Shown here: one piece after another, positions 33,344-41,178 of the stretch
How positions within the stretch are numbered: the first letter of the stretch is position 1
Layout of the letters: every line of letters begins with the position of its first letter
Assembly: GCA_965207805.1 (NCBI GenBank)
Contig: OZ242312.1
Location: 2,852,001 to 2,916,000 of the forward strand
Direction: 5' to 3'
Source: Palauibacter sp965207805
GTDB lineage: Bacteria; Gemmatimonadota; Gemmatimonadetes; Palauibacterales; Palauibacteraceae
DNA length: 64,000 bases
Notes under the pieces: generated by a model
Databases searched by the model: none
Seen by the model: only the letters and a program-made list of their open reading frames with translations
Told to the model about the DNA's origin: nothing
Program-made: the position numbers and the translations under genes

Positions 33344-33660
33344 CTACCGCGACGCGGGCGTCAGCAGCACGCGGTCGGCGACGGCGGATTCCACGCGCTC
33401 CCGCGAGTAGTAGAGCGGGAAGAAGCGGTCCTTCGCCCAGCCCTCGAACAGGTTCCGGTACATGGGGTCGTCGGGGTCTCCGCCGTGCCCCCGGCGTGTT
33501 CGTGAACACGGCCGTGTCCCAATCTCCTGCCTCCGCGACGATACGGAAAGAGGGACCGGACGTCTGGTTGTCCCCGCCGGAGCGCTAGGGGTCACCGCCG
33601 AAGCGCTCCTCCAGCCCCTTCAGGGCGTCGGCCGGCGTGCCGAAAAAGAAGGGCTGTGCA
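33344..33660 (-). pseudogene. Penicillin acylase family (Ntn-hydrolase) C-terminal remnant
   Basis: Minus-strand pieces of one protein can be followed: FFFGTPADALKGLEERFGGDP, an in-frame TAG at 33585-33587, RSGGDNQTSGPSFRIV, VAEAGDWDTAVFTNTPG, then after a frame change near 33490 DPDDPMYRNLFEGW, DRFFPLYYSRERVE and the natural end LLTPASR. These are the conserved C-terminal blocks of penicillin/acyl-homoserine-lactone acylases (SGxSFRMIVDxGDWD; pGqSGdPxSPHY). About 50 residues are missing at the stop, a frameshift follows, and the whole front of the gene is gone. The gene is dead. Confidence 0.6.
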
Positions 33661-33735
33661 GCACCGACCTTTGGGCCGGATCACCGACTCGAACCAGGCA
33701 CGAGCATACATTCCGGCGCACGGCCGATGGCCGTC

Positions 33736-34035
33736 TCAATCCCGTCTTGTTGAGACGCTGGCCAGGTGCTGGGCCAGTTCGGTCACCGAGTTCGACAACT
33801 GCGGAACGAAGCGGGCCTGTTCCTCGACCGAGAAGCTGTCCAGCGCACGCTCAAGGTTGGGAACCTGCGACACGAACGCGTGGAGGTCCGCTTCGTCGAT
33901 GCCCGCGGCGAGTCGACAGACGGTTTCCGTCATCTCCCGCTTCTCGGACGGCGTCGCCAAGCTGTAGAGTTCGACGAACGTCAGCTCCATCGCGAGCCAG
34001 TCCACCCAGTCGGCGAACGAGATCGTGCTACTCAT
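33736..34035 (-). CDS. Small helical protein, third gene of peptide-propeller cassette 2
   Basis: A 99-residue acidic, probably all-helical cytoplasmic protein with no signal peptide or recognised domain. The ATG at 34035 overlaps the end of the propeller gene by 8 bp, arguing for translational coupling. In cassette 1 this position is held by a DsbA-like gene, so the third gene of the cassette varies. Function unknown. Confidence 0.6.
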   Translation of the reverse strand: MSSTISFADWVDWLAMELTFVELYSLATPSEKREMTETVCRLAAGIDEADLHAFVSQVPNLERALDSFSVEEQARFVPQLSNSVTELAQHLASVSTRRD

Positions 34036-35122
34036 GCGAGGGCTCCGGCAGCCGGAAACGGCCGACCCACGGGGTGGGCTCCGGGCCGCTCGCGTAGAGC
34101 CACGTGTCGGTGGCATCCACGGTAATCGTCTGCGCGGCTCGGTCCAGGTGAATGGTCTCCACGTACTCGCCATCCCACCGGAAGACTTGTACGTCCTTCG
34201 TCGCCCACGGAGTACCTTCCTGCATGACGCGGCCACCGGAGAAGAGGCCGTACAGGAAGCGGCGCGTCGCCGCCAGGTCCGTGAAGCCGTAACGCGTGTC
34301 GGGATTTACCGACATCACGGCGCGACCACCGCTGGATCGCCCCTGTGCCCACGCGGGCGGGAAGGAGTTGGGCACGGCCGCCTGAGCGATCGTAGCGCCG
34401 TCGTAGTCGAAGATCTCCAGCAGACCCGCAAGGAGCGTGGCAGCGGCCAGCCGATCGCCGGCGGGATCCGCCACGACCCGGCTCTCGTAGGCCTGCAGGA
34501 GCGTCATTCCCGGCGCTTCCGCCTCGGGCGGAAATCCCACGATCGTGCGATCGTAGCTGCGGTCGGCGCGAAAGCGGGCGACTCTGCCATCCGTAATCCA
34601 GCCTCCGGCGAACCAGCGGCCGTCCGGGATGCGGACCAACGACCCTGCGTTGGGACCGTCCATGGAGAACGTCTCCGGGGCGACCACCGCGCCTGCTTCC
34701 AGCTCGTCGAGCGACAGCCGGGTCAGGCGCTGATGGACGCCGTCCAGAACCCACACTTCGTCGGTCGAGTTCGAGGCCCCAATCACGATCTGCTCGGGAT
34801 CCTTGAACTCGCCCGGGCCGTCGCCGCGGCGGCCGTAGGAAGCGAGGTGATTCACGCTCTCCACGTCGAACACGTGAATGCTCGGGTCGAGCATTGCGTC
34901 GAGCCCGACGATCCGGTCGCCGACGAGCGCAAGATCCACGATCGCCCCCACGGCATCGCCGGAGAAAGCGGCCTCGGGGACGAGCGCGGCCTGTCCCTCG
35001 CGGCTTGGATCTGCCGCTCCGTCGCCGGGGTCGCACGCGCCAACCGAAGCCGCGACGAACAACCAGATCGCGCAGCGACGCAATGCGCGGTGCTCCGTGC
35101 AATCACTGCTACTCATCATCAC
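34028..35122 (-). CDS. Six-bladed beta-propeller lipoprotein, cassette 2
   Basis: 364 residues with a lipobox (SVGAC, Cys30) after a hydrophobic run, then six propeller-like beta modules, for example IVDLALVGDRIVGLDAMLD, EIFDYDGATIAQAAVPN and DVQVFRWDGEYVETIHLD. This is the 6-bladed class found next to small peptides in Bacteroidetes. Three successive ATG codons (35122, 35119, 35116) could each start it; all overlap the end of the Cys-rich peptide gene, so translation is coupled. It is followed, with an 8-bp overlap, by the small helical protein. Lipoprotein location is likely the periplasm or the outer surface. Confidence 0.65.
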   Translation of the reverse strand: MMMSSSDCTEHRALRRCAIWLFVAASVGACDPGDGAADPSREGQAALVPEAAFSGDAVGAIVDLALVGDRIVGLDAMLDPSIHVFDVESVNHLASYGRRGDGPGEFKDPEQIVIGASNSTDEVWVLDGVHQRLTRLSLDELEAGAVVAPETFSMDGPNAGSLVRIPDGRWFAGGWITDGRVARFRADRSYDRTIVGFPPEAEAPGMTLLQAYESRVVADPAGDRLAAATLLAGLLEIFDYDGATIAQAAVPNSFPPAWAQGRSSGGRAVMSVNPDTRYGFTDLAATRRFLYGLFSGGRVMQEGTPWATKDVQVFRWDGEYVETIHLDRAAQTITVDATDTWLYASGPEPTPWVGRFRLPEPSHE

Positions 35123-35318
35123 ATAGTGGCACGTGTTGCGGTATCATCAGGTCGGGGCAGAAGCAGTCGATGAACGGATTCCAGTATCCGCAGTCGTCCT
35201 CCGTGCAAGACGCCGTCGACAATCCGACACCGAGGGCCCCTTCCGTGTCGCGCGTGACCGGGATGGTGGCAACGATGAGCGCAATCATGGCCGCTACAAG
35301 CACGTTTCTCCGGGACAT
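35109..35318 (-). CDS. Small exported five-cysteine peptide, cassette 2
   Basis: 69 residues. A hydrophobic signal (residues 5-20) precedes a short mature part with Cys at 38, 43, 52, 54 and 66 and an acidic tail. The sequence is not alignable by eye with the 82-residue peptide of cassette 1, but size, signal, Cys content and position (directly before a propeller lipoprotein) agree. It lies 45 bp after the anti-sigma gene, so it may belong to the sigma operon. It resembles NVEALA-type peptides of Bacteroidetes in layout. Function unknown; a precursor or signalling peptide is a guess. Confidence 0.6.
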   Translation of the reverse strand: MSRRNVLVAAMIALIVATIPVTRDTEGALGVGLSTASCTEDDCGYWNPFIDCFCPDLMIPQHVPLCDDE

Positions 35319-35363
35319 GTTTCACTTCCTTTCCGTTGATTGGGTGCCGGGCGACGCGGCGAG

Positions 35364-37460
35364 TCACATCGCGAGCACTAGTGAAACGCGGAGGGCCGCT
35401 TCCAGGTCTTCCCCGCGGTGACGAAGTCTGCCCCGATCCAGGACGAAGTACTGGACGGACCGCCATGCCTGAAGCTCATTCCAGACTTCATGATCCCGGT
35501 CGTAGTGGAAGCGGAGATCCGTTTCTGAACGTTCGCTTGACGACGGAGTCGGCCGTTCGCTCACGAACACGGTTCGCACTCCCGCTGTTTCGAGCCGTTC
35601 GGAATTCAGCGCCAGGAGCGCAACTGCATCACCGGGGACGACGTCCGGTCGGAGCGTGTACAGGACCAGCGTCAGGCCACGGTCGCCGCCGGCCGCTTGT
35701 GCGAGTGTCGTCTCTTCTCCGATCTCGGTCCGCAGGCCCACGTCGATGTTGACGTACTCGTCCAGTAACTCCGCCGCGATTCGCTGCCTCAGGGCTACCT
35801 GCGCCTCGGCAAGTTCGGGATCCGCGGACCCCGACGGGGCCTCCTCCGTAGGAGAGGTGTACGGTACCAGAGGTGCTACCGGGTCCACGCGCGCCATCGC
35901 GATCAGCTCAGCCGCACGAACCTCGGAACCGAGGGAGCGATGGATCTCCGCGCCGCGCACGAATACCTCCGGATCCCATGCCTCTTCAACTGATCGTTCC
36001 AAGGCGTCGATCCCCGCCGCCAGATCGGCCCGATCAAGGCGTATGCGGGACAGGTAGAGGTAGAGGTGGGCTCGGCTTTGGCCCGTCTGCGCTTCGAAGT
36101 TGCCACGCGACTGATCGAGCCGGCGGGCGGACCCGGCCCAGTCTCCGCCGTACGAAAGGCGGTCGAGGATCCAACGTTCGGCTAACGACCACAGCGCCGA
36201 TACTTCCACTAGATCTCGTGCCACCTGTGTGTCGGAACTCAGGGTACGACTCAGAGAGCTGATCCTGTACCTTTCCAACCATCTCCCCGTGAGGGTCGAG
36301 TCGGCCGACTCGTACGAGTACCGCAACCCGAGTCGCGCCGTGGCCGGCGCGGCGACGCTCGCCCAGTCCTCCTCCAGAATCTCCAGTTTGTCGTTGGTAG
36401 AGGCCCGAGAGAGCAGGATCGTTCGCAGGTTGATCAGGGCGGCTGCGCCATGGCGCGGGTAGCGGCTCTGCAACTCATTGGACCAGTAGTCGGCCATGTC
36501 GGTGCGATCGACAAGACTGGCGTAGCGGCTGAGCGCGTCCATCTCCACGGGCCCCGGATTCCCGTCCCGGGCGGCGCGGTCAAGTGTGCCGAGACGCGAG
36601 ATGTGAATCGGCAACAGCGTGTCGACCGAGGCCGCCGGAAGCGACGCCAACTCGAAGGAGGACCGCCAGAACCAGAATTCCGGTTGTCCGGGGAACTCCA
36701 CAGTGGCCTGTTCCACCACTTGTGCGGCCCGAGGGACGTTGAACTCGAGGGCGGCCAGAATCTGGTACCGCCGAGCTTCCAGGGTCGGGCGCCCCTCCGC
36801 ATCGGTCTCGAGGTACTCCCAGAACCGACCGAAGTCGCTGTCCAGGAAGGTCCCGCCGAGGTCCTCCACCGCGGCGGCCGCGTAGACGGTGCCGGGGGGC
36901 AGGTCGACGACGCCCTCGAACTCCCCGGGAGCCGACCGTGAGAGTTCGATCGCGCTGAACCCGCCTTCGTTCTGCGCGAACCTCAGCGAATCGGGGATCC
37001 AGTATCGGATCCGTGCACGGACGCTGGTTTCGGCGGCCAAGGGCGAGATGGTCTCGTAGCGAAGCGTCATCGCTCCGCCGTCGACCCTCTCGAGCGTCAG
37101 TGTGCTTGAGCCCGCCATGGCTCGATCCGCGCCGAAGGTGAGGACGAGGACCGCCGCCGTCACCCCGACCACACCCGCCACGAGCGCGAGCAACGGCGCC
37201 CGACGAGCAGGCTTACGCCGCTTCAGCGGCAGCCCGAGGATCGGTATCGCCTCTCGTTCGTCAAGCCGGATTCCGTCAAAGGCGTCGCGAGGCGCCAGCG
37301 GTGTCTGCAATCCCCTGAGCCCGTCGCCGAGCGATCGAATGAACTGGACCTCCGCGCGGCACTTCGCGCACGTGCGAAGGTGTGCGCTGACCGCCTCCGA
37401 CAGTGCCGGGTCGAGATCGCCGTCGGCGAAAGCGCTGAGCGTCGAATAGTCGATATGCAT
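35364..37460 (-). CDS. Anti-sigma factor with zinc-finger head and thioredoxin-like ectodomain
   Basis: 698 residues from ATG 37460. The cytoplasmic head carries the zf-HC2 pattern H27-x3-C31-x2-C34, the sigma-binding anti-sigma domain. One membrane segment lies at about 88-109. The large exported part is helical with repeat-like pairs (TPR-like, about 230-560) and ends in a thioredoxin-like fold (about 590-698: LTLVLYTLRPDVVPG, YFVLDRGRLRHRG) that lacks catalytic cysteines. The gene starts 2 bp after the sigma gene. An exported sensor of redox or peptide signals that releases the sigma factor is plausible; the ligand is unknown. Confidence 0.75.
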   Translation of the reverse strand: MHIDYSTLSAFADGDLDPALSEAVSAHLRTCAKCRAEVQFIRSLGDGLRGLQTPLAPRDAFDGIRLDEREAIPILGLPLKRRKPARRAPLLALVAGVVGVTAAVLVLTFGADRAMAGSSTLTLERVDGGAMTLRYETISPLAAETSVRARIRYWIPDSLRFAQNEGGFSAIELSRSAPGEFEGVVDLPPGTVYAAAAVEDLGGTFLDSDFGRFWEYLETDAEGRPTLEARRYQILAALEFNVPRAAQVVEQATVEFPGQPEFWFWRSSFELASLPAASVDTLLPIHISRLGTLDRAARDGNPGPVEMDALSRYASLVDRTDMADYWSNELQSRYPRHGAAALINLRTILLSRASTNDKLEILEEDWASVAAPATARLGLRYSYESADSTLTGRWLERYRISSLSRTLSSDTQVARDLVEVSALWSLAERWILDRLSYGGDWAGSARRLDQSRGNFEAQTGQSRAHLYLYLSRIRLDRADLAAGIDALERSVEEAWDPEVFVRGAEIHRSLGSEVRAAELIAMARVDPVAPLVPYTSPTEEAPSGSADPELAEAQVALRQRIAAELLDEYVNIDVGLRTEIGEETTLAQAAGGDRGLTLVLYTLRPDVVPGDAVALLALNSERLETAGVRTVFVSERPTPSSSERSETDLRFHYDRDHEVWNELQAWRSVQYFVLDRGRLRHRGEDLEAALRVSLVLAM

Positions 37461-37462
37461 AT

Positions 37463-38083
37463 CTACATCTCTCCCAGAGCGGCCCGCAGCGCGGCCCTGG
37501 CTCGACTGAGTCGGGCCATGGACGCCGAGGGCGAAATATCGATAAAATCGCTTATCTCCTTGTGGGAGTATCCTTCGATTTCCTTCAGAATGATCACCGC
37601 CCTCAGCCTGTCTGGCAGTGCAGCCAAGGCCCGCTCCAGCGCGATCGTGTCCAGAATGATCGGCGGGCAGCTCGTCAGGTCCGGGTCGATGCGAACCTCG
37701 CGACGCCGCTCGCGCGCCCGGATCAACTCCAGGGCTGTTCGAGCCGCGACGATGCGGAGCCACGTTCCGAGCGAACTTCCTCGATCGAAGCGCTTGAGGG
37801 CGGCGGGCAGTTTGGCGAAGACGTCCTGCAACACATCCTTTGCGTCGGGAGACGAGTCGGTAAGGCGGTACGCGACGGCGAACACCGTATCCGAATGCTC
37901 TTCGTACAATGCGTGAAGAGCTTCGCGGTCTCCGGCGGCAGCCCGGCGGACGAGTCGCGCCTCCCGATTTGCCTCGATCACTCGATCAACAGTCTTGCTG
38001 AACCCTGCAGCTCGACCTCCACGGCATCGAACGACTTCTGCGATGAACTTCGACGCGCACCTGCGCTCCCCGCGTCCCGACAC
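37463..38083 (-). CDS. ECF RNA polymerase sigma factor
   Basis: Up to 206 residues. Region 2 is clear (ALHALYEEHSDTVFAVAYRL, then DAKDVLQDVFAKL), as is region 4 (ALPDRLRAVIILKEIEG, then YSHKEISDFI). The start is uncertain: the frame opens with GTG at 38083, but homology begins around residue 40, and a GTG at 37981 would give a more usual 172-residue protein. It is paired with a membrane anti-sigma factor 2 bp downstream. A promoter-like pair of boxes (38103-38131) just upstream matches one before the barrel-less plug gene at 41063, suggesting autoregulation. Confidence 0.85.
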   Translation of the reverse strand: MSGRGERRCASKFIAEVVRCRGGRAAGFSKTVDRVIEANREARLVRRAAAGDREALHALYEEHSDTVFAVAYRLTDSSPDAKDVLQDVFAKLPAALKRFDRGSSLGTWLRIVAARTALELIRARERRREVRIDPDLTSCPPIILDTIALERALAALPDRLRAVIILKEIEGYSHKEISDFIDISPSASMARLSRARAALRAALGEM

Positions 38084-38102
38084 TTCAGCGGCGCTACCAT
38101 CT

Positions 38103-38131
38103 TAGATGCCACCAAACGGCGAAACCTTACA
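38103..38131 (-). promoter_or_regulatory. Candidate ECF promoter of the sigma/anti-sigma operon
   Basis: On the minus strand TGTAAGGTTT (-35, hexamer 38126-38131) is followed after 17 bp by CATCTA (-10, 38103-38108). The same boxes with the same 17-bp gap, TGTGACGTTT and CATCAA, lie upstream of the plug gene that starts at 41063. Transcription would begin about 10 bases before the first possible start codon, which itself favours a later start codon. Confidence 0.4.
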
Positions 38132-38652
38132 TGCGCCGGTAGAACAGCCTTGATCAGCACGCCGGAGTGCGGTTCGAATTCGTCCCGTAACATGCGTTGT
38201 GGCAACAGACTAGGAGACGTGCGGTGGAGGACGGCAGGGCCCGGGACGGCTGGCCGCCGATTGCCGGATCGCCAGCAGGTGGGCCGGAGGAAGCGGCGTC
38301 AAGCTTGCAGGAGACCAGGTCGATGGTTTGTAGGAGGAGATTTGCAACGGCGGCCCGCCCCAAGCTACTGGAGCAGGCCGGCCGTGTGCTTCGCGTGGCT
38401 CCGCAGGGAGCCGCCGCGCGCGCGTCTAGTCGAGCCGGATGACGCCGCGGCCGTGGTTGGGTCGCATGTCTGCTCTCCTCTGGGGTGTGTCGTTGGGTTA
38501 CCGAAAAGCGCGTCAGAAAACGGCGCTCTAGATGAAACAAACGCCTCCGGTCTGAAAAATCTTACATCAGGTCGGGAGCCCGCGGAGAAAACGCGCCACC
38601 GACAACGCCGTTCGGAGCGCCCCGGATCGGGTGGGACGGGGCGGGGTCGAGC
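38132..38652. other. Intergenic stretch between plug gene copy 2 and the sigma operon
   Basis: About 520 bp with no convincing gene apart from a 13-codon leader-like frame (38426-38467). A 6-bp GC stem with a 4-base loop (38397-38412, GGCTCC/GGAGCC) follows that frame. At 38545-38570 the minus strand carries TGATGTAAGATTTTT, similar to the -35 boxes noted nearby, and CATCTA farther on. Confidence 0.35.
38426..38467 (-). CDS. Possible 13-residue leader peptide
   Basis: ATG 38467 is preceded at seven bases by a strong ribosome site (GAGGAG) and opens a frame for MRPNHGRGVIRLD before TAG. A GC-rich hairpin (38397-38412) lies 14 bases after the stop. The distance to the sigma gene is about 340 bp. 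A leader or attenuator role is possible, but nothing beyond the ribosome site and hairpin supports it. Confidence 0.3.
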   Translation of the reverse strand: MRPNHGRGVIRLD

Positions 38653-39855
38653 CTACTTCGTCCAGATCATGACGGCGCCGCAGCGGGAATCGGGCCCGCC
38701 GAACTCGGCCGGGAGCGACGCGGCGCCGGTGTACACCTCGATCCCGGCGATTTCCGTCGGGAGGACGAGGTCGTTGATGGATTCCCGGGGCTGCGATTGG
38801 GCGAACGATCCCCCTGCTGCGAGGCTCCAGCGCTCCTTGCTGCCCCGGATCGCGAGGATGCCATCGAGGTAGATGTTCAGCTTGCAGCCCTGGTCCGAGA
38901 ACCCTCGCGAGTGCGTCGTGCTGTAGAGCTTGCAGCCGTGCCCCCATACGTCGCAGTTCGCGAGCCGCACGCCGGGAGCGTCCGCGATCATGTGCGTGAT
39001 GCGGGAAGGGTTGCGCCGCTCGATGTCCTCGGCCGTGAAGAACTCGCCGCCGCCCAGCAGCTCGCCCCAGTACCTGCGTTCGTAGAACCCCTTGATCTCC
39101 AGGCGCCTGGGTCTCGTGGCCGTGGCGACGATGGGTTCAAGCTCGACGGGGTCCGGCGGGAGGCTCACCTCGACCTGGGTCGTGTGGCCCAGGGTCACGG
39201 TCACCGGGTGTGCCAGGGGGGCGTATCCGATGTGGCGTACCGACAACTCGTATTCGCCGATGGGTAGCCCGCTGAAGATGAACCGGCCCCTTCGGTTGGT
39301 CTGGACTTCCTGCGCCCGCCCCGCGACCGAGACGGCCGCCGCCACGACAGGCTGGTCAGTCTGGGCGTCACTTATGTGGCCGATAATGCGTCCCGTCCGC
39401 GACTCCCCGAACAGGAGTCCGAGTTCCAATTCGTGCGCCGCGCCCGCTTCGAGAGCGAGGGTCGCCTCCTCGCTGGACGCGTCGCCGAACTCCGCCCACA
39501 GCGTGGCCTGTGAGGCGTCCCGCGGCACGCAGAGGAACAGCCGTCCGTCGGCAGCCGTCTCCTCGCGCACGGGCCTGCGGACCGCATCCGTCCAGCGCAG
39601 CACGACCGTGGCGCCGGGAATCGCGATCAGCCCCGACTCGTCGGTCACCGCGATGGCAAGCGAGGCCCGCCCGCCGCAGCCGGTGGCTTCCGGCAGCGCC
39701 TGCGCCTGCGGAACCTGCCATGCGGCGGCGTCGCTCGTGGCGAAGAGAGTGGCGAGCAGAAGAGAGACGATGAGAGCCGCCCGGTGAAGCGCGAAGGAGG
39801 GCGGCGGGGGAGCGCAGGAGCGGGAAGTTCGAGACCGTTCTCGCAGGTCGTGCAT
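38653..39855 (-). CDS. Carboxypeptidase-regulatory-like plus TonB-plug protein without a barrel (copy 2)
   Basis: 400 residues: signal peptide, a beta domain with IPGATVVLRWTDAVRR, a carboxypeptidase-regulatory-like domain (about 150-235, TNRRGRFIFSGLPIGEY) and a TonB-plug-like end (about 250-400) with FFTAEDIERRNPSRITHM and the terminal IAGIEVYTG...SRCGAVMIWTK. Like its two paralogues it stops where the receptor barrel should begin. Paired plug Cys are conserved (NCDVWGHGC, GCKL, RCG). It follows copy 3 by 98 bp in the same direction. Role unknown; periplasmic or outer-membrane-associated binding is likely. Confidence 0.72.
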   Translation of the reverse strand: MHDLRERSRTSRSCAPPPPSFALHRAALIVSLLLATLFATSDAAAWQVPQAQALPEATGCGGRASLAIAVTDESGLIAIPGATVVLRWTDAVRRPVREETAADGRLFLCVPRDASQATLWAEFGDASSEEATLALEAGAAHELELGLLFGESRTGRIIGHISDAQTDQPVVAAAVSVAGRAQEVQTNRRGRFIFSGLPIGEYELSVRHIGYAPLAHPVTVTLGHTTQVEVSLPPDPVELEPIVATATRPRRLEIKGFYERRYWGELLGGGEFFTAEDIERRNPSRITHMIADAPGVRLANCDVWGHGCKLYSTTHSRGFSDQGCKLNIYLDGILAIRGSKERWSLAAGGSFAQSQPRESINDLVLPTEIAGIEVYTGAASLPAEFGGPDSRCGAVMIWTK

Positions 39856-39953
39856 GGGCCTTCTCCCTCCCCCGGCGGGGCGCGCGGATGGAGCTACGTC
39901 TTCAACCTGTCATATGCTCGGAGCGCGCGAAAGTTCATGCGCTACTTCGCTCG

Positions 39954-41063
39954 CTACTTCGTCCAGATCACGACGGCGCCGCAGCGGGCGTCGGAGCCTG
40001 AAAACTCCGCCGGGAGCGACGCCGCGCCCCGGTAGATCTCGATGCCGGCGATCTCGATGGGCAGGACGTAATCGTTGATCGATTCGGGCGGGCGGACCCA
40101 GCGGGCCTCGCTCTCGCGAATCACGAGGTTGCCGTCCAGATACACGTTCATGAGACACCCGCCGGATGCGAACCCCGTCGACCCTCTGGAGCTGTAGAGC
40201 TTGCAGCCGTATCCGCGGAGCGTGCAGTTCGCGAGTCGGACCCCGGGCGCATCCGCGATCATGTGCGTAATTCGTAGGGGGTTTCGGCGCTCGATGTCTT
40301 CGGCCGTGAAGAAGGTGCCGCCGGCGACCTGCTCTCCCCAGTACTTGCGTTCGTAGAACCCCTTGATCTCCAGGCGCCGCGGTCTCGTCGCCGTGGCCAC
40401 GAGCGGCTCGAGTTCCACCGGGTCCGGCGACAGACGCGCGTCGACCTCGGTCGTGTGGCCGCGGGTCACGGTCACGGAGTGCGTCAGCGGTGAGAATCCG
40501 ATGTGCCGGAAGGAGAGTTCGTGCTCGCCGACGGGCAGCCCGCTGAGCACGAACCGGCCCGTCCGGTTGCTCTGCACGACGGCCGCGCGGCTCCCGACCG
40601 AGATCTCGGCCGCGACCACGGGCCGGTGGGTCCGGGCATCGCGCACCTGGCCGACCACGCGGCCCGTCGTCGTCTCCCCGAACAGGAGTCCGAGTTGGAC
40701 CTCATGTGCCGCCCCCGGTTCGAGGGCAACCACGGTCTCTTCGCTGGAAGCGTCGCCGAACTCCGCCCACAGCGTGGCCTGTCCCGCGTCCCTGGGAACG
40801 CAGAGGAAGAGCCGGCCGTCGCCATCCGCCTCCTCGCGCACGGGCTGGCGGACCGCATCCGTCCAGCGCAGGACGACAGTGGCGCCGGGAATCGCAATCA
40901 GCCCCGAGTCGTCCGTCACCGTGATGGCCAGCGAGGCCCGCTCGCCGCATTCTCCGCCCTGCGATGGCGCGGCCTGAAACGCGGCGACCGGATCGGCGCC
41001 CAAGGCCAGGAGTGCCGTTATCGAGGTAGCCATCAGGAGCGAGCGGTGGATCGGCGGCGGCAT
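39954..41063 (-). CDS. Carboxypeptidase-regulatory-like plus TonB-plug protein without a barrel (copy 3)
   Basis: 369 residues with the same three parts as copies 1 and 2: IPGATVVLRWTDAVRQ after the signal peptide, a regulatory-like beta domain (RTGRFVLSGLPVGEHEL) and the plug-like end (NVYLDGNLVI, then IAGIEIYRG and ARCGAVVIWTK). The family has four plug Cys. Its upstream region contains a perfect 18-bp tandem repeat and a promoter-like box pair shared with the sigma gene, so the ECF factor may control it. Substrate unknown. Confidence 0.72.
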   Translation of the reverse strand: MPPPIHRSLLMATSITALLALGADPVAAFQAAPSQGGECGERASLAITVTDDSGLIAIPGATVVLRWTDAVRQPVREEADGDGRLFLCVPRDAGQATLWAEFGDASSEETVVALEPGAAHEVQLGLLFGETTTGRVVGQVRDARTHRPVVAAEISVGSRAAVVQSNRTGRFVLSGLPVGEHELSFRHIGFSPLTHSVTVTRGHTTEVDARLSPDPVELEPLVATATRPRRLEIKGFYERKYWGEQVAGGTFFTAEDIERRNPLRITHMIADAPGVRLANCTLRGYGCKLYSSRGSTGFASGGCLMNVYLDGNLVIRESEARWVRPPESINDYVLPIEIAGIEIYRGAASLPAEFSGSDARCGAVVIWTK

Positions 41064-41123
41064 GGGCTGTTCCTCTCCCTGTCCCTGCGTTGCACCCGGC
41101 CGAAGCGGATGCCTCCATCCCTG

Positions 41124-41152
41124 TTGATGGCGTCAGCCCCAAAAACGTCACA
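41124..41152 (-). promoter_or_regulatory. Candidate ECF promoter of plug gene copy 3
   Basis: On the minus strand TGTGACGTTT (-35 hexamer 41147-41152) and CATCAA (-10, 41124-41129) are separated by 17 bp, the same words and gap as before the sigma gene. The expected transcript starts about 55 bases before the ATG at 41063. A second TGTGACGTTT copy lies 18 bp farther up. Confidence 0.4.
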
Positions 41153-41178
41153 TCAGTGGTAAACGTCACATCAGTGGT
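41143..41178. repeat. Perfect 18-bp tandem duplication
   Basis: AAACGTCACATCAGTGGT occurs twice head to tail, at 41143-41160 and 41161-41178. The second copy overlaps the last codons and stop of dctM. Each copy carries one TGTGACGTTT box on the minus strand, so the duplication doubles a putative -35 or activator site. Confidence 0.8.

Noticed and set aside
38154..38540. Minus-strand frame of about 128 codons upstream of the sigma gene
   Set aside because: Composition is Arg/Pro/Ser-rich shadow-like, no domain is visible, and it runs through the leader-peptide region and hairpin.
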